From: an uncultured Verrucomicrobiota bacterium
GTDB taxonomy: Bacteria; Verrucomicrobiota; Verrucomicrobiia; Verrucomicrobiales; Verrucomicrobiaceae
Length of the DNA: 49,192 nt
Direction of reading: 5' to 3'
Assembly (NCBI GenBank): GCA_903848465.1
Contig: CAINGK010000020.1
Coordinates: 1-49,192, forward strand
The notes beneath the pieces are model-generated. The model was given only the letters and a program-made list of their open reading frames with translations, was not told the DNA's origin and made no database searches. Positions 8,272 to 15,717 of this stretch are shown here, in pieces (position 1 is the first letter of the stretch; each line of letters starts with the position of its first letter). The position numbers and the translations under genes were made by a program.

Positions 8272-10035
8272 TCATTTGAAGAAGTCCTGCCCCTTGATGA
8301 CCTTGCCTTCGTCTGTGATGACCGTGAAGGTGCCGTTGTTGCTCCTGGCAAGCGCGTCCATCTCCCGCGCCGCATCGGTCTGGGCGATCACGCTGGTGTG
8401 AATCGCGGCCATGGGCAGCTTGCGTTTGTTTTCAGCGTTGACGACATCGATCCAGCCCATCTCGTCGGTCCGGTTGCCATCGGTCATGAAAAAGATCACA
8501 TCGGGTTTGGGGTTGGCGTTCAGCGCCATCAGCAGGCCTGATCCCCAGTTGGTGCCGCCAGGATTTTCCGACCCTTGGATGATGTTCACGCTGTCTTGGA
8601 TCGAAAACGGAGTGGCCTGGATGTATTTGAAGGAGGGAATTTTGACCTTCTTGTAATCTTGCGACGTCACCTCCCAGCGGAATTTTTCCATGGCAGTGGA
8701 GTTACGGCTGTCCACCTCGTTGTGCGGCCAGGCGAAGTCGGAGAAGTAGATCACTTGATAAGCGGTGCCCATGGGAATCTGCTTCACCGCCTTGATCAGC
8801 TCTTTTTTCAGCAGATCAAAACGGCTCATTTGCTGGTTTTCACCTTTCAAGCGTTGCGACATGGAGCCGGAGACATCGACGACGAATACCACCCGCCGTC
8901 CGGTGGCGGTCTGACCAATGAAGTTGAATTTGCCACCGCGCCCGATGCCGGCACCCAACCCGCCGCCCGCACCCCCCAGGCCCATGGGCTGGCTCGATCC
9001 CGAGGTGGGTGCCTTGCTGAGATCCATGCGGCTGGTGATCTTGGACAACTCCGTCATGTCCATCGGGGGCATGTCCGGTAGGACGACGTTGGCAGACAGT
9101 GACTGCACGGTGATCTTGCGCTGGACCGGCTTGGCCTTGAGCCAGGGATTTTTTTTGGTCTGAACCTTGTGGGTCAGTGCTTCGGAAGCGGCCTGCGACT
9201 GCGCTGAACTGCCACCGGGCAGAAAGTCCACCTGCGAGTTCGTCATCTGGCTCACACCGATGAAAGTGGCGGTCAGCAGCAGGAACAGATGCACGCCGAC
9301 ACTCATGCCCAGCGTGCGGAGGCCGACCTTGTCCGCTAGTTTTTGCCAGCGCTGCTTTTTAGCTTCATCGGGGTCCAGCGGTTCCTCCAGCGCAGGTTTC
9401 GGGGCGATGAAGGGCTTCGCCTCTTTGTCTGGCGGGGCTTCAGTGTCCCCCAGGGATTCGTCAGACGACGCGGCAGCTCTGCTAGGCAGCGCAGGGGCTA
9501 CAATCTCCGCCACTGGCTTTGCCTCAGACTCCTGGCTCACTCGTGCTGCCTTGGGCGCACGCGGTAGGAGCAAGGTGGCCCCGCTTTCCTGGTTGGAGAG
9601 GGCGGCTGATTGCTGGAGTGGCTGAACCTTGGCTGCCAGAGGTTCCGGTTCATTGGGCACTGGCACGCTGGCCATTTCATCCCTAGGTGCCAAAGGCGCG
9701 GTGTCTGCCTCGAACACTGGGACCTTCGCTACAGGCTGCGGTGCCTGGACAAAAACGGGCGGCTCAGGGGGGGCCTCTGCCACCCCTTCATGCGCCAGGG
9801 CCTCAATGACCGGCTCTTCATAGAAAGGCTCCTCATACACCGGCTCTGGGTGTACCGCCTCTTCGTACCCAGGCTCTTCCGCAGGAAGCGGTTCTTCCAG
9901 CGCAGCATACTCTGGCTCAGGGATTTCCGGCTGAGGTGGGCTGTGTTTGGCCTGCCCCTCTCTCTCCACGACCTCTTCGTCCGTCGAATCGACGGTCGGC
10001 AGGAAACTGAAATCGTCGTGAGCGTGCCTGGACAT
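8272..10035 (-). CDS. VWA-domain membrane protein with long acidic Pro/Glu-rich N-terminus
   Basis: A 587-aa protein. Residues 1-230 are low complexity, dominated by Glu, Pro and Ala, with recurring EEPxYEE-like words. One transmembrane helix follows at about 240-260 (GVHLFLLLTATFIGVSQM). After a linker rich in Gly (GLGGAGGGLGAGIGRGG, about 350-368) comes a von Willebrand A domain from about 375, with the MIDAS motif DVSGSMS intact, the threonine-bearing GGTNWGSGLLMAL segment and FFMTDGNRTDE. So a cytoplasmic acidic tail, a membrane anchor and an external metal-binding adhesion-type domain are likely. The pattern resembles Planctomycetes/Verrucomicrobia VWA proteins of unknown role. It is convergent with maf, 10 bases apart. 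Confidence 0.85.
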   Translation of the reverse strand: MSRHAHDDFSFLPTVDSTDEEVVEREGQAKHSPPQPEIPEPEYAALEEPLPAEEPGYEEAVHPEPVYEEPFYEEPVIEALAHEGVAEAPPEPPVFVQAPQPVAKVPVFEADTAPLAPRDEMASVPVPNEPEPLAAKVQPLQQSAALSNQESGATLLLPRAPKAARVSQESEAKPVAEIVAPALPSRAAASSDESLGDTEAPPDKEAKPFIAPKPALEEPLDPDEAKKQRWQKLADKVGLRTLGMSVGVHLFLLLTATFIGVSQMTNSQVDFLPGGSSAQSQAASEALTHKVQTKKNPWLKAKPVQRKITVQSLSANVVLPDMPPMDMTELSKITSRMDLSKAPTSGSSQPMGLGGAGGGLGAGIGRGGKFNFIGQTATGRRVVFVVDVSGSMSQRLKGENQQMSRFDLLKKELIKAVKQIPMGTAYQVIYFSDFAWPHNEVDSRNSTAMEKFRWEVTSQDYKKVKIPSFKYIQATPFSIQDSVNIIQGSENPGGTNWGSGLLMALNANPKPDVIFFMTDGNRTDEMGWIDVVNAENKRKLPMAAIHTSVIAQTDAAREMDALARSNNGTFTVITDEGKVIKGQDFFK

Positions 10036-10119
10036 GGCCGGGAGATTCTGGCGGTTAAACCGCCCGCGTTCAAGGAAGTTCCTGCGCTGACAGCAAACCT
10101 TTATTCCTGCCTGCCCTCC

Positions 10120-12558
10120 TCAAGCCAGTTCCGCCCAGGTTCCGCGCGTGACGCCGAGCTGGCTCTGGGCTTTCAAATCGCGCCAGATTTCGTCGCCGTC
10201 GCGCTGGCCGGCGAGGAGTTCCTGGTAAGTGCGCAGGACGATCATCGCCTCGTCGGCGTTTTCTTCGAGGAGTTCGACGCGGAAGCAGCGCAGGCCGTGT
10301 TCGCGGAGTTCGTCGAAGAACTGTGCGCCGGTTTGTGCCACCGCGTTGAACAAGGTATTGCGGCAGCCGACGTCGGCTTTGAGCGGGTGCTGCATGCCCA
10401 CGCGGTCGCGTAGATGCACGCGGTGCTTGTCACAGGGGCGGCCGCAGTTGGTGAAGTCGGTGCCCTTGCTCAGGAACGCGGCAAAGACGCAGTGCTCCAT
10501 GTGAAACATCGGCATGTGCTGGTGCAACGTCAGCTCGAACCACGCGGGCGGCGCGGCTGCGAGGAGATCGACGACCTGTTCGATGTTGAGGTCGTAGCTG
10601 ATCGTGAGGCGCTCCAGGCCGGATTTTTTCAAGATTTCGGCGGTGAGCGGATTGGCGACGTTGAGGGAAAAGTCTCCTGTCATCGGGATGCCGGCGTCCT
10701 GGAAGAACGACATGGCCCCGAGATTGCGAATGAGCACGCCATGCGGCTCCGCACGCTGGATGAGTTTGAAGAAGCCAGCTTCGCCGGATTTCTGGATGCG
10801 CGGCGTGGCCAGCCAGACCTGCGCGGTGTCACTGCGCTCCTTGATTTGCTTCACTAGGTCGGCGTAGAGCCGGATGTCTTCGAAATCGAGGTAGAGACGT
10901 GGTACGCCGAGCACCAGCGCGGCATCCACATGCGCCTGCGTGCGGCACAGCGCGTGAAGCTGGAGCGGTGAGTCATCCGATGTTCCGCGCGATGGCATCA
11001 GCGATTCGAGCGTTGCGGTGATTGGCGCAACGGGTGCTGGCGACGAGTCGCCTTCGCTCCAGGCAGCGATCAGATCACGCCGCATGCGGTTGAGTTCGCT
11101 GATGGGCAGCATGACCTCGCCGACGACATCAAACTGCACTTCGCCCAATTCGAACTCCGTGCCACCGAGGCGGCTGAACTGCTCAATGAAGGCCGATGGC
11201 GTGAGCGGTCGCTTCATCGCCGCCTGCAGCGGCATGGTGGAAGTCACCACCGTAGCCCCCGATTGCACGCGCAAGGGGTCGCCGACTTTGCCGGTGACGT
11301 GGAGGTCGAGCTTGCGCTGCTTGCGGATGGGGATGTCCCCTTCAAACGACTGCCGCAGGGCGCGATTGAGCGCGGGATCGCTCGTTTTGAAGACGCGCAT
11401 ACCGATCTGCACATCCTGCATGCGCAGCAGACCGTGGCGGAAGCTGAGAGCACTGCCGCGCATCTCATACACGCTGCCACCCTGCTCGTAGTTGGTGTCA
11501 GAGAGGTTTTCAAACACGACGCCATCGCCCGGTTTCATGGCGATGTGCAGTTCGTCGAGCTCTAGCGTGTCGGCATCGATGATGCGCGTGACTTGCCCGA
11601 CAAATGGGCCGCGTTTCTTGCCATAGTAGGCTCCTACCAGCTCCTGATGATTCACACCATGCATCCAGCCGGGATACAGGCCACGTGAGAATGTCATTTC
11701 GAGCGCGTAACGGTCCTCATCGCTCGCCGGAGCCGGTTGATTCGCCAGAGCGCGGTCAATTGCCTTGCGATACACCTGCGTGACGCCTGCCACATACTCG
11801 GGGGTCTTGAGACGGCCTTCGATCTTGAAACTGCGGATGCCCAGCTCGATCAGGCGTGGGATTTCATCCACCGCCGCGAGATCCTGCGGCGAGAGCAGGT
11901 AGCGCTTGTCGCCGAGGTCACGCGGCTCGCCATCGACGATCATTTCATACGGCATGCGGCAGGCCTGCGCGCATTCGCCACGGTTCGCACTGCGCCGCCC
12001 CAGCGACTCGCTGGTGAGGCACTGCCCCGAGTAAGCCACGCACAAGGCACCATGCACAAACACTTCGAGTGGCACCGCCGCTGCTTTGAAGCGCTCCAGC
12101 TCGCGCATGGACAGCTCCCGTGCCAGCACGGCTTGGTCGATGTTGAGTTGCTTCGCGAATTCGAGTCCCTCAGGCGAAGTGATCGTCATCTGCGTGCTCG
12201 CATGCAGCCGCAGCTTCGGCGTCAGCGCCTTCACCATGCGCGCGAGGCCGAGGTCCTGCACAATGACTGCATCCACGCCGCTGTCCTCCAGCAGATGCAG
12301 CTGCTTCTCAGCATCCGGCAGCTCCTGGGTGAAGATGAGCGTGTTGAAGGCCACATAGCCTTTCACTCCATGGTCGTGCAGGAACTTCATCAGCTCCGGC
12401 AGATCTTCCTCCGTGAAGTTGTCCGCGCGCATGCGCGCATTGAAACGCGGCATGCCAAAAAAGATCGCATCCGCCCCATTGGCTACCGCCGCACGGGCAC
12501 AGTCCCAGTTACCGGCGGGGGAGAGGAGTTCGGGGCGTGGCAATGTGGAGGATGGCAT
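10120..12558 (-). CDS. U32-family peptidase / RlhA-TrhP-type hydroxylation protein
   Basis: An 812-aa protein of the U32 (collagenase-like) family, whose studied members (RlhA, TrhP) act with iron-sulfur chemistry in RNA hydroxylation rather than as proteases. The N-terminal TIM-barrel-like part starts with ELLSPAGNWDCARAAVANGAD. The family signature follows near residues 178-205, with the cysteine cluster CVAYSGQCLTSESLGRRSANRGECAQACR seen as C-x6-C and GECAQAC. The C-terminal 250 residues add a second barrel-like part with GADAI-type and CRNTLFNAVAQTGA motifs. It is longer than E. coli RlhA (about 650 aa). The frame opens at 12579, but ATG 12558 immediately precedes the conserved region and is the likelier start. 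It follows nuoG on the same strand, 33 bp away. Confidence 0.88.
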   Translation of the reverse strand: MPSSTLPRPELLSPAGNWDCARAAVANGADAIFFGMPRFNARMRADNFTEEDLPELMKFLHDHGVKGYVAFNTLIFTQELPDAEKQLHLLEDSGVDAVIVQDLGLARMVKALTPKLRLHASTQMTITSPEGLEFAKQLNIDQAVLARELSMRELERFKAAAVPLEVFVHGALCVAYSGQCLTSESLGRRSANRGECAQACRMPYEMIVDGEPRDLGDKRYLLSPQDLAAVDEIPRLIELGIRSFKIEGRLKTPEYVAGVTQVYRKAIDRALANQPAPASDEDRYALEMTFSRGLYPGWMHGVNHQELVGAYYGKKRGPFVGQVTRIIDADTLELDELHIAMKPGDGVVFENLSDTNYEQGGSVYEMRGSALSFRHGLLRMQDVQIGMRVFKTSDPALNRALRQSFEGDIPIRKQRKLDLHVTGKVGDPLRVQSGATVVTSTMPLQAAMKRPLTPSAFIEQFSRLGGTEFELGEVQFDVVGEVMLPISELNRMRRDLIAAWSEGDSSPAPVAPITATLESLMPSRGTSDDSPLQLHALCRTQAHVDAALVLGVPRLYLDFEDIRLYADLVKQIKERSDTAQVWLATPRIQKSGEAGFFKLIQRAEPHGVLIRNLGAMSFFQDAGIPMTGDFSLNVANPLTAEILKKSGLERLTISYDLNIEQVVDLLAAAPPAWFELTLHQHMPMFHMEHCVFAAFLSKGTDFTNCGRPCDKHRVHLRDRVGMQHPLKADVGCRNTLFNAVAQTGAQFFDELREHGLRCFRVELLEENADEAMIVLRTYQELLAGQRDGDEIWRDLKAQSQLGVTRGTWAELA

Positions 12559-12591
12559 GTACCTTATGGATACAGGCACACTGCCACAGAC

Positions 12592-14328
12592 TCAACCAAC
12601 GATAATCCCCTTCGCCTTGCGCTCTTTCTCGCGCTCCAGCAGTGGGATTTTCTCGGTGGTTTCGAGGACTTGCACGCCTTGGTCGCCGATCTTGGAGAAG
12701 GTGAGGCCGTTCAGGGCGGGGACTTCGGTGCTGAGGCGCTTGAAGACGTCTTCGATGGTGTGGATGCCATTGGAGCCGCCGCAGGCGACGATGAGGTCGC
12801 GCAGGACTTCCCAGGTGTCGTGGGCGTTGCCAGGGGATTTGACGGCCTTGTTCAGGCGCTGGAGGCGGCCGGTGACGTTGATCATACTGCCGTGCTTTTC
12901 AGCGTAGGCGGAACCGGGCAGCACGACATCGCTGAGTTCGGCGCTGGCGTTGGCGAGGATGTGCAGGGAGGCGATGAACGGCACTTTTTCGAGATCGCGC
13001 TGGGCGAAGCCGACTTTGAGCAGGTTCTCACCAAGGGCGAGGACGACGCGCAGGCGGCCACGGCTCATGAGTTCGGTGATCTCGGCCAGTTTGGCACCGG
13101 GTTCGATGCCGAGGATGAGCTTGGCACCGTTGGTGTTCGGATTGAGGTCGTCGGCGCGGAGGTAGTTGTCGGCACCGCCGGTGCGTGGGATGACATCCAC
13201 ATTCGTGGTGCCAAGCTGCGCGGCGAGGTGCTTGACGAAGAACAGTTCTTCGTTCGTCATGCGGGCGCTGGCGATGATGGCGATCTCCTCGCCCTTCTTG
13301 CCGGCGAGAGCGGTGGCGATGCTGGCGAGCGCGGCCTTCCAGGTGGCGATCTGGTGTTTGCCACCCGTCTTGATCATCGGATCAGTGAGGCGGAACTCGC
13401 TGTTCACGAAGTGGAAGTCGAGACGGCCGCTGTCGCACATCCAGGTGGAGTTGACGTCGTTGTTGTCGCGCGGAGTCTGGCGGTAGATCGTTTCGCCACG
13501 GGCGCTGATCTCCATGTTGCAACCACGGCCGCAGCCGGTGCAGATGCTGTTGGTTTCGTTGAGGAACCAGACGCGCTGCTGGAAGCGGAAGTCGTTGGAG
13601 GTGAGAGCGCCCACCGGGCAGATGTCCACGGTGTTGAGCGAGTAGTTGTGCTCCAGGCGCTTGCCAGGATGCACGGCCAGCGTGGTGTGGCTGCCGCGCT
13701 CGGTGAAGCCGAGCACGGGCTCGTCAGCGATCTCGGCGGTGAAGCGGATGCAACGGCTGCACATGATGCAGCGCTCGTCATCGAGGCGCACGCGCGGGCC
13801 GATGTCCACATTCTTCGGCTTCTTGACTTTGTCTTCACGGAAGCGGCTCTCGCCTTTGCCGTGCTCGACGCTGAACTCCTGCAGTCGGCACTCGCCGGCC
13901 TGGTCGCAGATGGGGCAGTCGAGCGGATGATTGATGAGGAGGAACTCCATCACGCCTTTGCGGCACTCCTGCGTGAGGATGGACTCCGTGCGGATGCCCA
14001 TGCCTTCTGCAACCGTGTTGGCGCAGGCGATGACGGGGCGCGGCATCCAGCCGATCTTTGGCATGCCGTGCTCGTCTTTCTCAGGCTCGGTGCCTGGAGC
14101 CGGACGTGGGGGCATGCCCATCTCCACCAAGCACATGCGGCAGTTGCCGGGAGAGGAGAGTTTCGGGTGGTAGCAGTAGTGCGGGACTTCCTTCTTGGCC
14201 TGCTTGCATGCTTCAATCATGCGAGTGCCTTTGGGGAACTTGAGCCAGATACCGTCGATCTGTACATTCACGAGATCGGAGGGCGGTGGAGCAGCGACAG
14301 GGGCGGGGGCTTCGGCGGGGGCAGGCAT
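12592..14328 (-). CDS. nuoG: NADH-quinone oxidoreductase subunit G (iron-sulfur, molybdopterin-fold)
   Basis: NuoG is the large iron-sulfur subunit of respiratory complex I. At 578 aa it is shorter than the roughly 780-900 aa forms known from Thermus and E. coli, mainly in the molybdopterin-fold half. The cluster ligands look complete: C52, C63, C66 and C102 for [2Fe-2S]; H134, C138, C141 and C147 for the His-Cys3 [4Fe-4S]; C187, C190, C193 and C237 for the next cluster; and a CxxCxxxC at 263-270. The first 17 residues are Ala/Pro-rich and not conserved. No other nuo gene is adjacent: upstream is a toxin-antitoxin pair, downstream the U32 gene. A perfect Rex-type palindrome lies 64 bp upstream of the start. 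Confidence 0.93.
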   Translation of the reverse strand: MPAPAEAPAPVAAPPPSDLVNVQIDGIWLKFPKGTRMIEACKQAKKEVPHYCYHPKLSSPGNCRMCLVEMGMPPRPAPGTEPEKDEHGMPKIGWMPRPVIACANTVAEGMGIRTESILTQECRKGVMEFLLINHPLDCPICDQAGECRLQEFSVEHGKGESRFREDKVKKPKNVDIGPRVRLDDERCIMCSRCIRFTAEIADEPVLGFTERGSHTTLAVHPGKRLEHNYSLNTVDICPVGALTSNDFRFQQRVWFLNETNSICTGCGRGCNMEISARGETIYRQTPRDNNDVNSTWMCDSGRLDFHFVNSEFRLTDPMIKTGGKHQIATWKAALASIATALAGKKGEEIAIIASARMTNEELFFVKHLAAQLGTTNVDVIPRTGGADNYLRADDLNPNTNGAKLILGIEPGAKLAEITELMSRGRLRVVLALGENLLKVGFAQRDLEKVPFIASLHILANASAELSDVVLPGSAYAEKHGSMINVTGRLQRLNKAVKSPGNAHDTWEVLRDLIVACGGSNGIHTIEDVFKRLSTEVPALNGLTFSKIGDQGVQVLETTEKIPLLEREKERKAKGIIVG

Positions 14329-14391
14329 GAGCGAAGGGGAAAGGGGGCTAAGGGCGATTATCGGAGCCGCTCGGAGAGGGGCAACCCGATT

Positions 14392-14409
14392 TTGTGAAAA
14401 GTTTCACAA
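14392..14409. promoter_or_regulatory. Rex-type operator upstream of nuoG
   Basis: TTGTGAAAAGTTTCACAA is a perfect palindrome matching the Rex consensus TTGTGAA-W4-TTCACAA that I know from Gram-positive bacteria at every fixed position, with AAGT as spacer. It sits 64 bp upstream of the nuoG start. Rex senses the NADH/NAD+ ratio and often controls respiratory genes, so the position makes biological sense. No rex gene is in the window. The other neighbour (vapC) is transcribed away from it on the same strand, with its 3' end here, so nuoG is the only likely target. Confidence 0.65.
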
Positions 14410-14447
14410 GCGGCCTATCCTATCTTTTCACGAGCCGGAGCGGGGGC

Positions 14448-14834
14448 TCACCATAGCCGCGAGGCACCGAGCAGCGAAAGTGGCGCGTCCGGCGAGAGCA
14501 GAGTCATGCCAGACTCCATGGCCTGTGCGGCCAGCAGGCGGTCAAAAGGGTCAAGATGCACACGCGGCAGCTCGCCGCTGCGGTAGATGGCGTCTTGGTC
14601 GAGGCTCAGGCTCTTGAACTTGTGGTGGGCGAACTTTTCAGGAATCCAGGTACGGGGAGAAGCTGGCAGGGGCAGCTTGCCCGTGGAGTGCTTGAGCGTG
14701 ATCTCCCACAAACTGATGTCGCTCACATAAAGCTCATTGCCAGAATCATTGACTACAGCCGCCGCCGCGCTCGAAAGCTGACCAGGCTGCTGGGATATCC
14801 AAAGAAACGTGCAGGTGTCGAGCAGGTACCTCAT
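14448..14834 (-). CDS. PIN-domain toxin of a type II toxin-antitoxin pair
   Basis: A 128-aa PIN ribonuclease of the VapC-like type. Residues 1-12 give MRYLLDTCTFLW with the first catalytic Asp (D6). A conserved acidic residue sits in the SDISLWEITLK segment (E near 44), and HLDPFDRLLAAQAM near 92-105 brings the remaining Asp residues. SPDAPLSL near 117 completes the core. Its start overlaps the antitoxin stop as ATGA, so it is translationally coupled. Target RNA is unknown. Confidence 0.9.
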   Translation of the reverse strand: MRYLLDTCTFLWISQQPGQLSSAAAAVVNDSGNELYVSDISLWEITLKHSTGKLPLPASPRTWIPEKFAHHKFKSLSLDQDAIYRSGELPRVHLDPFDRLLAAQAMESGMTLLSPDAPLSLLGASRLW

Positions 14835-15073
14835 AGTCCCCAGTCCTCGAGTTCGGACCCACTTAGAGGGAGAAATGCCGACTCAGGGAACTCAAACGGC
14901 GGGCCGATGATGTCTCCCACCTTGGGACGTGGCTGCGGCGGGTCTTTCCGCACAGGCGTCAGCAGCGCCACCGCCGATTTTCCACGGGCAATGATGAATT
15001 CCTGCCCCTTTTCGACCTCAGCGAGATAGCGCGAGAGATGCGTCTTGGCTTCGTGGGTGGTGATGGTGGTCAT
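14831..15073 (-). CDS. Phd/YefM-type antitoxin
   Basis: An 80-aa antitoxin. The N-terminal DNA-binding part reads MTTITTHEAKTHLSRYLAEV, then EFIIARGKSAVALLTP, the usual Phd/YefM pattern. The C-terminal half is acidic and Pro-rich (GPPFEFPESAF, SELEDWGL) and would wrap the PIN toxin. I chose ATG 15073 rather than the in-frame upstream start at 15112 because the family begins just before the THEAK motif and the palindrome at 15097-15120 would otherwise overlap the coding region. Its stop overlaps the toxin start. Confidence 0.9.
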   Translation of the reverse strand: MTTITTHEAKTHLSRYLAEVEKGQEFIIARGKSAVALLTPVRKDPPQPRPKVGDIIGPPFEFPESAFLPLSGSELEDWGL

Positions 15074-15096
15074 GACTGCTGCAAGGGTGCCTTTTG

Positions 15097-15120
15097 AAAC
15101 TAGGTTAGTCAACTTAGTTT
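15097..15120. promoter_or_regulatory. palindromic operator of the toxin-antitoxin pair
   Basis: Arms AAACTAGGTT and AACTTAGTTT flank a four-base centre AGTC, giving a 24-bp inverted repeat with one mismatched pair. It ends 24 bp before the antitoxin start. Antitoxins of this type bind such sites to repress their own operon, so it is a likely autoregulatory operator. Confidence 0.6.
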
Positions 15121-15143
15121 ACTTTGTGGGCTGAATCGTGCAA

Positions 15144-15197
15144 CTGAAGCTGCCGGGGTGCGACATCGAAGGCGGCAGGTGGGAAATCACGCGCGGC
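15144..15197 (+). repeat. 54-bp copy of an internal piece of the downstream lipid kinase gene
   Basis: By eye this stretch matches 16021-16074, inside the lipid kinase gene, at 48 of 54 positions with no gap. It starts CTGAAGCTGCCGGGG and ends CGGC in both copies. The frame is open in both. The copy is not part of any gene here and lies directly before the first long palindrome. Confidence 0.75.
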
Positions 15198-15205
15198 CGC
15201 TCTGG

Positions 15206-15273
15206 GTACGTTGTTCACGCTTCAGCGTGTCTGGGGGCCTTCGACTGAACACGCTGAAGCGTGAACAACGTAC
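15206..15273. repeat. long perfect palindrome, copy 1
   Basis: Arms of 25 bp (15206-15230 and 15249-15273) are perfect complements around an 18-base loop CTGGGGGCCTTCGACTGA. The arm core is CACGCTTCAGCGTG, itself nearly palindromic. A second copy with the identical loop lies at 15567-15634. It resembles a miniature mobile palindrome or dispersed intergenic repeat. Confidence 0.8.
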
Positions 15274-15302
15274 AAAAAATCGCGCTTCGCTAGGAGCCAC
15301 AC

Positions 15303-15344
15303 TCACCGCACCACCACGACCCGAAACCCGTCGTAGTTGTAGCG
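15303..15344 (-). pseudogene. possible remnant of a sulfatase-modifying-factor (SUMF1-like) C-terminus
   Basis: The minus strand reads RYNYDGFRVVVVR and a stop, which looks like the closing YGFRVV motif of formylglycine-generating-enzyme-like domains common in this phylum. An in-frame TAA lies directly upstream, so only 13 codons remain. A further minus-strand tail, ending FLRMIKTLNPKAEYIV and a stop at 15398, may be another gene scrap I do not recognise. Both are weak. Confidence 0.3.
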
Positions 15345-15566
15345 TTATAGCTTGGCAAGATGTGCCAGCGGTTTCTCATACTCGACCAGTGGCAGAATCA
15401 CGGCGGATGGCACACCGGCTTCACGATGTATTCCGCCTTGGGATTCAGGGTCTTGATCATGCGAAGAAACTCATCCCATCTGCATCTTTTCAGCAATCTC
15501 TGCATCGAGTTTCGAGGGGACAGCGGGGGACTTGCCCGCAGGCTGCGTCCCGCGCGACTGCTCAAC

Positions 15567-15634
15567 GCATGTTGATCACGCTTCAGCGTGTCTGGGGGCC
15601 TTCGACTGAACACGCTGAAGCGTGAACAACGTGC
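15567..15634. repeat. long palindrome, copy 2
   Basis: It has the same 18-base loop and inner arms as copy 1 (15206-15273). The outer left arm carries two mismatches to the right arm (15567-15591 against 15610-15634). A third partial piece, TGAACAACGTGC, follows at 15641-15652. Confidence 0.75.
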
Positions 15635-15717
15635 AGCATGCTGAACAACGTGCCGAAGCATCCACAATTTGTGGCTGGCATCAGGACGCGAGCGCGCCAT
15701 CTATGATGCTCCCCACC

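Noticed and set aside
11737..14397. 886-aa open frame on the plus strand
   Set aside because: It runs antisense through nuoG and the U32 gene, is dominated by Gly, Ala, Glu and His as expected for a shadow of GC-rich genes, and has no recognisable domain.
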